From: Theropithecus gelada
Lineage: Eukaryota; Chordata; Mammalia; Primates; Cercopithecidae
Length of the DNA stretch: 64,000 nucleotides
NCBI RefSeq assembly: GCF_003255815.1
Contig: NC_037689.1
Location: 28,127,527 to 28,191,526, forward strand
Direction: 5' to 3'
This document shows positions 1 through 11,453 of the stretch, in pieces (within the stretch, counting starts at the first letter, position 1; each line of letters opens with the position of its first letter). Under the pieces are notes generated by a model. The model ran no database searches. It saw only the letters and a program-made list of their open reading frames with translations, and was not told the DNA's origin. The position numbers and the translations under genes were made by a program.

Positions 1-610
1 TTGGGATTTCTTTCCTGCTTTGTCCAATAATTCCACCAGATTCTGGTGGGATCATCCAGGACTCTTTCAGCATCCATCTTTGTCCCTATTGATTGATACC
101 TGTAACCTCTTGCTGTCTGATTTTCCCACCAATCTCCCAGTGCACATCCACACCACCCCTTTGAATCTACTTTTTTTCTCCAAGGTTACCAATGACTTCA
201 GAAAATGCAGTCAGATCCCGTTAACTCCTCTTAGCCCATTATTGACATTACAGTATTTGACTCTGTTCACCTACATCTCAGTTTCAAGGCACAGCTCTGT
301 GGTTTTGAGTCTGTTTGCATTCTTCATTGACTTCTGTTTCAACAACACTTCTTATAAGTCAGAATTTCTCAAAGCGATGCCTGAGTTCAGCCTGTGTCTC
401 CAAACTCTGCTTTCTATGGGCTCTTAACCATCCCTATAGCTTCCACCATGAGTTCTCTGTTTCTAAGTCCCTAATCTGTGATTCTCTTCTCTCATTTCTA
501 AATGCCAAACACCTACACCTGGAACTCAGCACTTCTAAAATTAAATTCATGATTGCCTACTCTCTTCTTGCAGTCTTGATTGTTTATTTGTGTTCTCTAA
601 TTTAATAATA
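1..610. other. No gene; unassigned single-copy or very old repeat DNA
   Basis: Pyrimidine-rich sequence. An open frame of 135 codons lies at 20-427, but its translation is rich in Leu, Ser and Phe, as expected from C+T-rich DNA, and resembles no family I know. Parts vaguely recall old LINE-2-type sequence, but too weakly to assign. Confidence 0.4.
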
Positions 611-961
611 AAACCATGGAATACTATGCAGCCATAAAAAATAATGAAATCATGTCCTTTGATGCAATACGGATGCAGCTGGAGGCCATCGTCCTAAGTG
701 AACTAATGCAGAAACAGAAAACCAAATACAAGTTTATACTTATAAACAAGAGCTAAACATAAGGTACTCATGGACACAAAGATGAGAATAATAAATACTG
801 GGGACTCCTAGAACAGGGAGAGAGGGAGGTGCAAGTGTTGAAAAACTACCTACTGGGGACTCTGCTTACTACCTGGCTGACGGGTTTAATCATACACAAA
901 ACCTCAGGATGATGCAATATACTCATGTAACAAACCTGGATCTAAAATAAAAGTTGAAAAA

Positions 962-992
<31 letters not shown>
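611..992 (+). mobile_element. L1 3' end, 5'-truncated
   Basis: The stretch reads like the end of L1 ORF2 plus the 3' UTR. It has the phrase for an ATG-G-AATACTATGCAGCC motif, the later stretch giving 'aataaatactggggac', and the terminal 'gatgcaatatactcatgtaac' type ending, followed by a long A tail at about 964-992. Only the last 350 bases or so are present, as is usual for 5'-truncated L1 insertions. An Alu sits directly on the A tail. It cannot encode protein. Confidence 0.9.
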
Positions 993-996
<4 letters not shown>

Positions 997-1305
997 TGGG
1001 CGTGGTGGCTCACACCTGTAATCCCAGCACGTTGGGAGGCCGAGGTGGGCAGATCACCTGAGGTCAGAAGTTCAAGACCAGCCTGGCCAACATGACGAAA
1101 CCCCATCTCTACTAAAAATACAAAAAGTAGCCAGGCGTGGTGGCGCATGCCTATAATCCCAGCTAATCAGGAGGCTGAGGCAGGAGAATCGCTTGAACCC
1201 AGGAAGCAGAGTTTGCAGTGAGCCAAGATTGTGCCATTGCACTCCAGCCTGGGCAATAAGAGTGGAACTCGGTCTCAAGAAAACAAACAAACAAACAGAC
1301 AAAAA
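993..1305 (+). mobile_element. Alu element (AluS-like), full length
   Basis: It begins at the canonical GGCTGGGCGTGGTGGCTCAC, has both arms with the internal A-rich linker near 1112-1125, and ends in 'ctcaagaaaacaaacaaacaaa'. It is inserted in or next to the A tail of the preceding L1, a common Alu landing site. The open frames on both strands here are Alu shadows. Confidence 0.95.
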
Positions 1306-2199
1306 CCACCTTCCTTGCCTGCAGACTCAACATTTCACTTTGTTTTATCATGGTCTCCTTCCCATCCACCCACTCACCAATACAATTGGTTGTCAAAATC
1401 TGTTATTTATAGCTTTCAAACATCTCTTCTGAATTCTTCTCTTGATTTTTCCTTACATTCATCAAGCACTTGCCCACCCTGTTGTATTTGCACCTCCCTG
1501 ATTTTTCTCTGGTTTCTCACTTCTTCCATCTCATTGTTTTCTTTAAACCACAATCAGCCCAGCCCTATTAAATATCTTTGAAAGAAACTACATTTTCCTT
1601 AATATTAGCTGCATTTCTCAGTCAACATTTGAATTGTTACCTTATTTGGGGACCAGGCCATACATCTGCCTCACTTACCTGACACCTGTTTGAAGTCTAA
1701 TATGATTTCTTGTTCATCCAGAAGCTTCTGCACATTCAGCACCCTGTCACCTGCCAAAAGAGTTGCAATGCACCCAAAATCAGGTTGCCTCTCTGTTTGG
1801 TAAGGGTGTTTTTCAATGTGCTTCGAGCTGAACGTCATATATATTATCTCATTCAGCTCACAACAATTCTGTAAAGTATTGATTATGCCTCCAGTATATA
1901 TGAGGAAAAGGAAGATCACAGTGATTAAGCAATTTTGCTTAACTGGTTAGTAAAAGAATTAAATATTTGTTGTGTGGCTTGGAAACCATGATTTTTCTCC
2001 CAAGACACCACACAACCTCTCAGTAAGAATACATCAATAATTAATGCTGGATAGATCTCTCCAGTTCTATCACAAATGGGACCAAAATATATGACCCCTA
2101 TTCTTCACCTTTCTTTTTATGTGATCAAGGAAGTCTGTCCACACAATATTTAGGACACGCTATGGAAAAAAAAAAAAAGGATCAAATCAAAATTCTTAT
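1306..2199. other. No gene; possible MIR fragment at about 1830-1955
   Basis: Mostly unassigned sequence. The stretch around 1838-1950 (a 'tattatctcattcagctcacaac' type phrase followed by a degraded 'gaggaaa' segment) looks like a minus-strand MIR, but it is heavily diverged. An A run lies at 2165-2178. Confidence 0.4.
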
Positions 2200-3086
2200 T
2201 GTGTAATGGTGGGAGGTTGAATCACAGTCCGCAAAGTTGTTCACATCCTAATCCCAGAAGCTGTGAAAATGTCACTATACCTGGAAAAAAGGAAACGAGT
2301 AAGGATCTTAAAATGGGGAGATCATCTTGGGCTAGCCAGGTAGGTCTTCATAAGAGAGAGGTAGGAGGGTCAGATTTAGAGACAGAGACATAAGGATAGA
2401 AAGAGATGTCAGAGTGATGCAGGGCCATGAGCCAAGGAATGCAGGCGGGCTGTGGGAGATGGGATAGGCAAGGCAGCAGACTTTCCTTTAGAGCCTCCAG
2501 AACAAATGCAACCCTGCTGGCCTATTTTGGACTTCTGACCTATAGGACTGTAAGACAACTCTGATCGTTAATATTGAGTGTTAATTTGATTGGATTGATT
2601 GAAGGATGCAAAGTATTTTTCCTGGTGTGTCTCTGAGGATGTTGCCAAAGGTGAGTAACATTTCAGTCTGTGGACTGGAAAAGGCAGACCCACCCTCAAC
2701 TGGGTGGACACCATCTAATCAGCTATCAGCGTGGTCAGAATAAATGCAGGCAGAAGAACATGGAAAGACAGACTCATTTAGTCTTCTGGCCTCCATCTTT
2801 CTCCCGTGTGGATGCTTCCTGCCGTTGAACATCAGACTTCAGGTTCTTCACCTTTGGGACTTGAACTGGTTTCCTTGATCCTCAGCTTGCAGATGCCCCA
2901 TTGTGGGACCTCACTATGTGATCATGTGAGTCAATACTCCTTAATAAACTTCCCTTTATATACACATCTATCCTATCAGTTCTGTCCCTCTAGAGAACCC
3001 TGACTAATACAACAACATATTTTTATGTTGTTTTAAGCCACTGGATTTGTGGTAACTTGTTGTGGCAACCATAGGACACTAAGACA
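2200..3086 (+). mobile_element. MLT1-type LTR, split by a younger LTR
   Basis: The 5' part (about 2200-2559) carries MLT1 landmarks: a 'cctaatcccagaa' segment, 'gtcagagtgatgcagggccatgagcc', and 'gacttctgacctataggactgtaagacaa'. The 3' part (about 3012-3086) continues with 'gttgttttaagccactggatttgtgg' and ends in 'cactaagaca'. The interruption at 2560-3011 is a separate solo LTR. The family is an ERVL-MaLR LTR. The element is old and diverged, so the 5' boundary is approximate. Confidence 0.8.
2560..3011 (+). mobile_element. Solo LTR (ERVL/MaLR-like, family not named) inside an MLT1
   Basis: The body runs from a TCTGATCGTTAATATT start (degenerate TG start) to ...CTGACTAATACA. It has a polyadenylation signal AATAAA near 2942 and short U5-like sequence behind it. 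It is flanked by the identical 5 bp ACAAC at 2555-2559 and 3012-3016, the duplication length known for ERVL/MaLR integration. It disrupts the host MLT1 between 'gtaagacaa' and the 'gttttaagcc' tail, so it is the younger of the two. No internal retroviral region is present. Confidence 0.75.
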
Positions 3087-3421
3087 GCCATCGACATTAA
3101 ATAAATTTATGAAAGATGAAAAATTAATGAGCATAGATAAAAGATTCTTCCAAGCAGGAGCAGGGAACATGGAAAAATACTCCCCTTCATATTTTTTCTT
3201 TTTATTTTTTTAACCAATTCTTTCCTTGCATACAAGAAAGAATCATAGAAGCATGGTCTGAACAAAAGGGAATGGATGCATTGGCTCCCCTGACTTAATT
3301 GGGGTTGAGGGATAAATTTTAGGATTCCCAGTGAAATTTGAATTTTTGATGAACAACAAGTGATTTTTTTAAAGTGTGTGTATACCCAATATTCTGCAGA
3401 GACTTACCTCATTGCTATATG
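3087..3421. other. No recognisable feature
   Basis: A+T-rich sequence with no open frame or repeat that I can name. Confidence 0.4.
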
Positions 3422-3996
3422 TGACACAGGAGTTAAGAAGAAATCATTTAGGCAGATAGTAAGGTTATGGGAGTCCTCAGTAAGGCTTTCCTTTTTAATG
3501 AAAAGCAGCCCCAAATCACTTTCTAAGAAACAGCAGGCTGTAAAGTCGAGCTGCAGACATAGACAAGCAAGCTGGGAGCTTGCACGAGTGAATGCTGGCA
3601 GGAACTAAAGAACAGACATGTTCAAGATGGCAGTTCCATCTTCCCTTTTCTGTCAGCCACATGTGCTGTAAGGAGCAGAGAAGATGGCACTGATCAACTG
3701 GAAAGCCCATTTGCATAACAAGATTAGGGTGGGGCAACCAGTCTTCCCCCGAACCCACACTAGTAAACGTCATACCTGATCGAACCAATCTGTAAGACAT
3801 ATGTAAATCAGACACTGCCTCCTCAAACCTGTCTATAAAATCTGGTGCATTCGCTGCCAGCCGGTCCTTTCTGCTTGGAGACCCCTTTCTCTACAGAGAG
3901 AGCTGGTTCTCTTTCTCTTCTCTTCTGTCTGTTAAACCTCCATCCTAAACTCCTCATGTGTGCCCATGTTCGAAATTTTCCCAGCATGCAATGACA
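3422..3996 (+). mobile_element. Probable solo LTR of a class I-like endogenous retrovirus
   Basis: The stretch has LTR architecture: a U3-like part with 'gttcaagatggc', a TATA-like 'ctataaaatctgg' at 3833-3845, a downstream initiator-like pyrimidine tract, an 'attaaa'-type signal near 3930, and an end at 'catgcaatgaca'. The overall order matches ERV1-type LTRs that I recall but cannot name. I could not read a clean target-site duplication, so both ends are approximate. No gag, pol or env sequence adjoins it. Confidence 0.6.
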
Positions 3997-6347
3997 CATC
4001 TCAGGGTATACACCCCAGGAAACGTAGCCACTTCATATGGACATCATTATTTTAAGAAATAGATTGCAGAGTCCCTAATGGAAATAGATGAAGACGCAGC
4101 TGAAAAGAGTAGATGTTTAGTGCATGTATTCCTCATGGCAAGCGGTTTTGAAGTGTGGCTCAGAGAGCCATGGTTCTTGGGCTGAAATTGGGCCCGACTA
4201 TTGATTTATGTATGAGAATTATTCCCAAAACAGAGTTAGATTGCATTTATACACTCATCCCCTCTTCCTTCAACCAAATTATTGATTTTCATAGATTAAG
4301 TGGGCTTCTTATTCTTGTGAGTCTTCACCTCTTGAATTCTGTATGCATTTTTAAGCAAAATGCGGATATTTTATCTACTCTTCTAATGCAAATATTTATT
4401 GGATAAAATGTTTAAAAAGCAGCGGCCTCCAGAAGACAGCACAGTGAGTTACCATCAGTCACAATTACCAATTACCCATTCAAAAGTGGTGGGATATGGA
4501 AGTCAGGCTCCAGGACATGCCTTGATACCAAGAAGAGTGGTTCACTGTCGAAAAAAAAGTCTAGTACTGAAACACCTTACATTTAATTCACAGATAAAGA
4601 GCATACGTTTTAAAATGGCAAGTCCAGAGAGTTGTGCCACCTATTTTCTTTGATAAGTGATTCCGATAAGGTTTCCCTGAGAAGTTAACACCTCTAGGTA
4701 TTTGGAGCTCATTTTGGCATATGATTTTTTTTTTCTAAAAAATACAGATTGACTGTAAGTTTATCTAATGCAAGTTTAGCATTTATGCAAGTTTAGAATT
4801 TTTAATTGGGTTCAATATCTGCTTTTGCTGCCAAACTTCTGAACAGTAATAACAGGTAGTAACACGATGTTCAAGATGTTATCCAAATAAATGAGAACTG
4901 GCAGTAGGGAAAAAAAGAGTTTAGTGTACACACACACATATACATACATATATGCGCATATACATATATACACATGTACATACACACTATCATACAACAT
5001 ACTGTCAACCTAAAATCATCAAAAGGATCAGAATCCAGTATAAAAGAGTTTATTCAGTTAGAAAGCTAAGAACAGCCATTCAGGTAACACAGATTCTGAA
5101 GAAATGGGATCATTGCTTCAAAACGGGAAAGCTAAGGTCTTGCTTACATGGCAAGAAAAAAAAAATTGAACAGGATTACAATATTTTTTCTACAAGGCTG
5201 ATTTATGAGTTTCAGCAATTTGATTAATTACAGCTGTTTTCTTTTCCTTTTCTAATTAAAAATATATTTAATATTTCATCTTAGACAATATGGTAATTGT
5301 GAGGTCTTTGTGTATGAGTAGTAAGAGAGAAGTTAATCCATAATGAAAATCAACCATGCAGTGGGAAGGGGGCCTTCCCTGGTGCCCTTTAGTCTTTCAC
5401 AACATTTTACAAAACAATGTGGGTAAAGCAAAGGCTATTTTATAATCAGCGGAAACAAGGTTGCAGCTGCGTAGGTTATAGCTGTCTGTCAGGTGACTCA
5501 GGTCTCATAATTACATTCCTTTACGTCTGAAAAAAATTAAAGTTCCAATAGCTTTAATTTTGAGTTACTTATTTTTACAATACTTATACTAAAGAGTTTT
5601 TTGTTGTTTATCTAAAATTTGAATATAACTGGTCATCCTGTATCATTTACTAGTTCTGACGACTCTAAATGGAGAGTTCAGAGTTTGGGCATACTTCGGG
5701 GAAACTTCATCCAGCAACTCCTTTATGAACCAAGCACTTGGTTTTTCTCCTCACACTGGCCTGCCTGTTGTTGTCTCATTCGTCTTAAAGCTGACTCCCT
5801 TGATGGCCCAAGGTCACTTCCAATTTCACTGCTTCTTGATACATGTCCAGAAAAGATGCATGAGTTCACTTACCCCAACATTCCCGGCCAATCAGAGAGC
5901 TCAGGGGGAGATAATGTTATGATACAATTAATCTACGTTGCCTATACTTAGCCTGGAAATCCAGGGCCACGGTGATCTTCTTCAGAACCATGTAGCAACC
6001 AAAATGTTTAGAAAAGCAGGAGAAGGCATGAGCAAATGCCCCCTACACTATGCACAAAACCTTGAGAGTGAGAGGTGAGAAGACCTTGAGCATGGATGAA
6101 GTCTCACCATAGGGCTGTTTGCAAAGCTTGGAACCTTCAAGCTTGGGGAGTTTACTTTTGAGTGTGGATGCTATCTCCAGTTTCCTGTATGCTTGGATTT
6201 CAATAACTCTTATGACTAGAACACATCTGTTTATTATTTTATCATTTGATGCTGGGAATTTTGTTTATTCTGTGTATTAAGGAGAGAGTCAAAGTGTTTA
6301 GTCAAAGGGTTAAGAGTCAAAGGGTTAAGTTAAGGTTTCCCCTAGTA
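3997..6347. other. No gene; unassigned A+T-rich DNA
   Basis: Open frames here (up to 110 codons at 5619-5951) show no recognisable domains. The block at 5030-5600 has an even, non-repetitive look and could be an old retroviral or unique segment. I cannot assign it. Confidence 0.4.
4927..4990. repeat. Alternating purine-pyrimidine tract (CA/TA/TG)
   Basis: A mixed (CA)n and (TA)n tract of about 60 bases with a GCGC step. Alternating purine-pyrimidine DNA of this kind can adopt Z-form under supercoiling, which is general knowledge and not shown here. Confidence 0.85.
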
Positions 6348-6668
6348 CAGGGGTTGGCAGATGTTTGGAGGAAAGAGCCAGATAATGTGTTCAGCTTTAT
6401 GGACCCCACAGTCTCTGCTGCAGCTACTCAACCTTGCTGTCATATGGAGAAGGCAGCTACAGGCAATATGAAAATGAATGAATATAGTAGTGTTCCCATT
6501 TGTGCACACAGAAATTTGGATATCGTATAATTTTTATCATCATGAAACATGAGCCTCCTTTTGATTCTTTTCCTAATCATTTAAAAAACATGAAAATGTA
6601 TTCTTAGTCAGTGGGCCCTAAAGGAACAGATGGCCAGACAGATTTGGTCCACTAGCCATTGTTTAATG
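6348..6668 (-). mobile_element. hAT-like DNA transposon fossil
   Basis: It starts with CAGGGGTTGGCAGA and ends with a degraded counterpart (ggtccactagccattg). The interior contains 'gtgttcccatttgtgcacac' and 'cttttgattcttttc' segments typical of an abundant non-autonomous hAT family. A second, oppositely oriented relative lies at 62467-62695. I do not assign the subfamily. Confidence 0.65.
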
Positions 6669-7892
6669 GCTCTTCCTCCATGGTGGTAGGTCCCTTAGCT
6701 TGGCCGCACGTCAGAATCACCATCCAAGGTGAAGCTAATTATACTCCTTGTGATTGAGATCCCTGAATCACTAGTTCTAGGGGTACCATCGTTGTAGGTA
6801 ACTTAATTCACCCAAGTGGTAACAGGGTAGAGTTCAGGGCAGAAGATCTACTCAAGCATCGCTGGGTGTCTCCCTTGACCTTCTGCTGCATCACTTGTGC
6901 TGCAAATCTGGAGAAACAGCTCTGGGCTGAAAAAGGTGAAGAACTTCAAGACCTATAAAAGGCTTTTTAGAATAAGGAGAGTGTGAAGGACGAATGCACA
7001 CAAATGAGGAGTCCAGTAATAGAAAGCACGTCACCATTCCTGATACACTCTGCACACTGGCCTGATTGATAGTCTCCCAACAAACATTTTCATAGAATAT
7101 TCATTGCTATCTGATGGCCTGAAATGATCTTTTTAAAGTCAGGTTTTCAAACTTGATAGTTCTAAGTTATTTAAGGTACCACATAACAGCACAGTATTTA
7201 TCACCAGTAGAAATGATTTCTCCAAAGGAAAAAAAAAAATCACATATTGAAGACTCCATTAAAATAGAATTGTTTCTAGTCCAAGAATAAAAGTGGTAGT
7301 TTATAGGAATACTGAGTTATAACAAATTTTGACTTCTACATATACTGATGGTTCTCAAATAGGAATATTTCAAATACCTAGATGTATGTATATATGTGTA
7401 TGTGTGCCTGTGTTTTGTCTCACGATGTCAAGTGAATTGGTCTGAATGTTTTGTAAAATTACAATAAAATATCAAGACAAGTCTATCCTTTCATCTGACA
7501 AATTTGCAATATTTAATGGAATTGGCATAAAATCCTCTGTTAATTGAAAATATGTTTGAAGAGTTCAAGGAAAAGGAGAGTTACACTTTTGAAACAAACA
7601 TTTCTCATCTCATAAAATGGGAAATAATTAGGGTTTTTGAATTTTGTTAGGCAAATTTACATTAATCATATTTTTATTTTAAAAATATATATTGGGTTAG
7701 CACATTGCATTTATTTTCAAGGAACTTCTATAAAACTCTTTTAATTTTGCTTTTGTTTGTGTTTTTGTTTTTTTTTTTTTTTGAAAAATGGAAAAAAATG
7801 AAGATTTCAAATTTTATTTATGCTTTACTTAATTTATTCATTTTAAATAAGAAAACTGAATTAACAATATTTTAACTAAAAAGCATTTTTTT
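6669..7892. other. No gene; unassigned A+T-rich DNA
   Basis: No convincing repeat or open frame. A short TATG/TGTG tract lies at 7383-7416, a T run at 7769-7782 and A runs at 7228-7238. Confidence 0.4.
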
Positions 7893-8316
7893 TCCCTCTC
7901 AAACCCTGCTGTTCCTTTATTAAGTTTATATAATATTCTAAATCATTTGTTGTCATTTCAACAATGTTCACAGCATCAGAAGTATAGATTCCATCTCAAG
8001 AAACCACTTTCTTTGCTCATACATAAGAGCAACTGCTCACCCATTAAAGTTTTAACCTGAGATTGCAGTAACTCAGTCATATCTTCAGGCTCCATTTCTT
8101 GTACTAATTCTCTTGCTGTTTCCACCACATCTGCAGTTACTTCCTCCAATGAAGTCTTGAACTCCTCAAAGTCATCCATGAGAGTTGAATCAACTTCTTC
8201 CAAACTCCTGTTAATGTTGATATTTTGACCTCCTCTCATGAATCAAAAATGTTCTTAATGGCATCTAGAATGGTGAATCCTTTCCAGAAGGTTTTCAATT
8301 TACTTTGCCCAGATCC
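7893..8316 (-). pseudogene. Tigger1-like DNA transposon fragment with decayed transposase
   Basis: The minus strand of 7976-8239 translates to a stretch with FEEFKTSLEEVTADVVETA and MTELLQSQVKTLMGEQLLL. This is the familiar C-terminal part of the pogo/Tigger (TcMar) transposase, downstream of the catalytic domain. The frame is lost after LLLCM, where family members continue with a DEQRK-like stretch, so a frameshift is present. Further nucleotides on both sides (7893-7975 and 8240-8316) also match Tigger. The catalytic domain, the DNA-binding domain and both terminal inverted repeats are missing, so it is inactive. Its 5' side is cut by an L1 tail. Confidence 0.85.
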
Positions 8317-8432
8317 ATTGGGTACAGCACACCAACAAGGCACTAGTATACATATGTAACAAACCTGCACGTTATGCACATGTACCCTACAACTTACAGT
8401 ATAATAATAATAAATAAATTAAAAAAAAAAAA
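8317..8432 (+). mobile_element. Very short L1 3' end
   Basis: Only about 115 bases of L1 3' UTR are present: 'acatatgtaacaaacctgc', 'gcacatgtaccctac', the 'ataataataataaataaa' ending and an A tail. It interrupts the Tigger fragment. A second A-rich stretch (8453-8470) follows after about 20 bases. Confidence 0.9.
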
Positions 8433-8471
8433 CTAATCAAACTGTACACTGTAAAAAAAAAAAAGAAAAAA

Positions 8472-8540
8472 GAAATACATTTCTAAGGCTATTGCTGCTA
8501 TAGTCTTATAGTCTTATTAAGAAATTCATTTTGTAAAGAA
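8472..8540. other. Two small Tigger pieces in inverted orientation
   Basis: After the L1 tail, 'aatacatttctaaggctattgctgctatag' (about 8476-8505) reads as the reverse of the Tigger sequence expected next after 8316. A partial second copy ('gtcttattaagaaattcatttt', 8508-8530) follows. The pieces are short, so this is a tentative assignment. Confidence 0.4.
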
Positions 8541-8834
8541 ATGTTTTTGTTTTTTTGAGATGGAGTTTCTCTCTGTCACCCAGGCTGGAGTGCAGTGGCG
8601 GGATCTCAGCTCACTGCAACCTCCACCTCCTGGGTTCAAGGAATTCTGCTGCCTCTGCTTCCTAAGTAGCTGGGATTACAAGTGCCTACCACTATGCCCA
8701 GCTAATTCCTTGTATTTTTAGCAGACATGCGGTTTCACCATGTTGGCCAGGCTGGTCTCAAACTTCTGACCTCAAGTGATCTGCCCACCTCGGCCTCCCA
8801 AAGTGCTAGGATTACAGGCATGAGCACCCGGTCA
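8541..8834 (-). mobile_element. Alu element (AluS-like)
   Basis: It reads from 'tttttttgagatggagtttc' through 'cctcccaaagtgctaggattacagg' to 'gagcacccggtc'. It is full length and in reverse orientation, and it has lost most CpGs, so it is not recent. Confidence 0.95.
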
Positions 8835-9289
8835 AAACTTTTTTAATTTCAATTATTCCATTTTTCAGATATATGTATGTGTTTGCCTGTGTGAAGTCTA
8901 TATGACAGTATATATGTCTGCATCTATGTACATATTATATAGATATTCATGGGTACAGGATGGGGGATGAGGGATGAGATTTCTTTTACAGTATATAGTC
9001 ATACAGCTTATACAGCCACACTATGATCTTTGCTTATCCTTCTAATTAATAATACCTTCAAATGTGCATGAGAACAACAGCAAGATGTCTGCAAAATCAT
9101 AGTCAGAATTTGTCATTTTGCAAATTTAAGGAACAAGTTTCAAAGAGAATAATTTGAGGATTTAAAATTGTTTAAAGATTTCATACCCCAGTGATTTCTC
9201 TTTTATTGGCACAAATAATGTACGTTTTCTCACTATAAAAATGTGGAAGTATTAAAAGGGTATATAATGTCTACAACGGTTACTTTTGT
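8835..9289. other. No recognisable feature
   Basis: A+T-rich sequence with short ATAT/TATG runs near 8868-8945. Confidence 0.4.
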
Positions 9290-10255
9290 ACAATAATTTG
9301 ACGAGGACATAGAGTGTTCAGATATTTGATTAAACATTATTCTGGGTGTGTCTTCGAGGGTGTTTCTGGCTGAAATTAGCACTTGAACTGATACATTGGG
9401 TAAAGCATATTATCTTCCCTGCTGTGGGTGCACATCATCTGACCCATGGAAGACCTGAATACAGTAAAAGACTGAGTAAGATAGAATTATTTCTCTCTGC
9501 CTGACTGTCTTAGAGCTAAGGCACTGGTTTTCTCCTGCCTTCAGACTTGATCTTGGACTAAAAATAACATTGCTGACTCTACTGATCCTTAGACCTTTGG
9601 ATTCACACTGGACCTTGCACCCTCAGCTCTCCAGGGTCTCTAGCCAAAAGACTGGGATTCACACCATTGGCTCTCTTGAGTCTCATGCCTTCAGGCTGGA
9701 ACTCATACCATCGGCTTTCCTGAGCCTCAGGCCTTTAGACTCAGACTGAAACTCACACCCTCTGCTCTCCTGGGTCTCAGGCCTTCAGACTCAGCTGGAA
9801 CTCACACCATTGACTCTTTTGGGTATGAGGCCTTCAGACTGGCACTCACACCCTCAGCTCTTCTGGGTCTCAGACCTTCAGACATAGACTGAAACTAACA
9901 CCCTCAGCTCTCCTGGGTCTCAGGCCTTCAAACCCAGACTGAAACTCACATCCTTGGCTCTCCTGGGTCTTTGGCCTTTAGAGTCAGACAGGAACTCACA
10001 CTCTCAGCTCTTCTGGGTCTCAAGCCTGCAGACTCAGACCAGAACTCACACCAACAACTCTCCTGGGTCTCAGGCCTTCAGACTTAGACTGGAACTCATA
10101 CCCTTGGCTCTCCTGGGTTTCAGGCCTTCAGACCAGAACTCACATCATGGGCTCCCCTGGCTTTCCAGCTTTCCCACTGCAGATCTTGGGACTTCACGGT
10201 CTCCACAATCCTATAAACCAATTCTTTACAGTAAATCTTTCTCATCGGCCATTAA
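9290..10255 (+). mobile_element. Solo LTR-like repeat with an internal minisatellite expansion
   Basis: The 5' part (about 9290-9600) carries 'cagatatttgattaaacatt', 'attctgggtgtgtcttcgag' and 'gaagacctgaata', landmarks of the same TG...ACTAATACA LTR group as the element at 2560-3011. The 3' part (10152-10255) has 'ctgcagatcttgggacttca' and 'cctataaaccaattctttac', then stops before the usual LTR end. The middle is swollen by a tandem array, so the element is nearly 1 kb instead of roughly 500 bases. Confidence 0.7.
9627..10151 (+). repeat. Minisatellite, 44/50-bp unit, about 11 copies
   Basis: The unit begins CTCTCCTGGGTCTCAGGCCT, continues with 'tcagactcagactggaactc' and ends 'acaccctcag'. 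About eleven copies run head to tail. Copies come in two main lengths, 44 and 50 bases, differing by a 6-base 'actcag' segment. Copies differ from one another at several bases, so the array is not newly made. The open frame at 9954-10277 arises from this array and is not a gene. Confidence 0.9.
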
Positions 10256-10738
10256 ATCAAGAATGGTAAATATATGATGTACCATTTCTAAGAAATTATG
10301 TGATTTCTAAGAAAAATGTTTTATTGTTGCTTGCCAATAATACCTCTAATTCAAATGGGAGTAACTCTGACCTTTAAGACTGACAAGGTTGTTAATCCAA
10401 TTCATGTTCAAAGCATTGCTCTATGAAATGTACTAAAATATAGATATGAAGAAGACAGAATTCAGACCCTAGAACATTTAGGACCATTCAGGAGGGAGAT
10501 GTGTGCACAATGGGCCATACTGTCAAGACTAAAGAGCACCTAAACCATCCCACTCCTCAGTTGCTGACCCCAAACCAAGCTTTTGTATGATATGTGCCCA
10601 TGTTCTGGGCCTGAATCCCAAACAAGGCCCGTTGGTTGGAAATGTCTTTATTATATTTGTCTCTGTTTAATTCTATTCCTTTCTCATTCCTCTGGAAGAG
10701 AAGAAGGATAAGTGCTACAAGATACTTAGTGGTACTTA
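10256..10738. other. No recognisable feature
   Basis: Nothing beyond short unassigned sequence. Confidence 0.4.
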
Positions 10739-10942
10739 GTAGTTCTCAACTTGGGGGTGATCTTGTACCACTTCTCCCGGAGATGCTTAGCAATGTCTGG
10801 AGACAATATTTTTGATTGTCATAACTGAGGAGAAAAGGAACTACTGGGTAAAAGCCAGGGATGGTGCTAAACATCCTACAATGCTCATAACAGACCTCCA
10901 AAACCTCAAGTGTCAATAGTGTTGATCTTGAGAAACTCTGCT
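10739..10942 (+). mobile_element. MER20 (hAT-Charlie DNA transposon)
   Basis: It begins 'tagttctcaacttggggg', has the core 'agcaatgtctggagacaata' and 'gctaaacatcctacaatgct', and ends 'gatcttgagaaactctgctg'. The ends form the short inverted repeats of a hAT element, and the length of about 204 bases fits MER20. It is non-autonomous and old. Confidence 0.9.
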
Positions 10943-11235
10943 GCACTTCAGTTTTGACAATTCTGACTCACAGTGGAGGAAACAGTACAACAAAATTAAT
11001 GAAAACCTGAAAACCTTAACTAGTATAATGCTTGTAATAAGTTTAATATGAATTGGAGGTTCATCACATCTTGCACATATTAATTCATTTTTTTAAATTT
11101 TGGGGTTTTTAATTTGTTTTGTTTGAATAAACCTTTAAAGAGCTTCAATTCTATGATAGGGCCTGGGGATGAAAAGCAAAGTAAAATGCTCATGCAACAC
11201 TGAAGTTCAGCAGAGAACGTAGATGTGTAACCACA
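10943..11235. other. No recognisable feature
   Basis: Unassigned sequence before a microsatellite-bearing LTR. Confidence 0.4.
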
Positions 11236-11273
11236 TGTATTAGTCAGGATACTCTGGAGAAACAGAGCCAATA

Positions 11274-11390
<117 letters not shown>

Positions 11391-11453
11391 AGTGGAGATA
11401 AGTAGATGTTGAGATACATAAATATAAATAGATATAGAAATAAGTATAGATAG

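Noticed and set aside
6651..6790. Possible MER5 copy near 6.7 kb
   Set aside because: Only 'cgtcagaatcacc' and a few scattered words fit, too little to support an assignment.
9954..10277. 107-codon open frame
   Set aside because: It is a product of the 44/50-bp minisatellite units.
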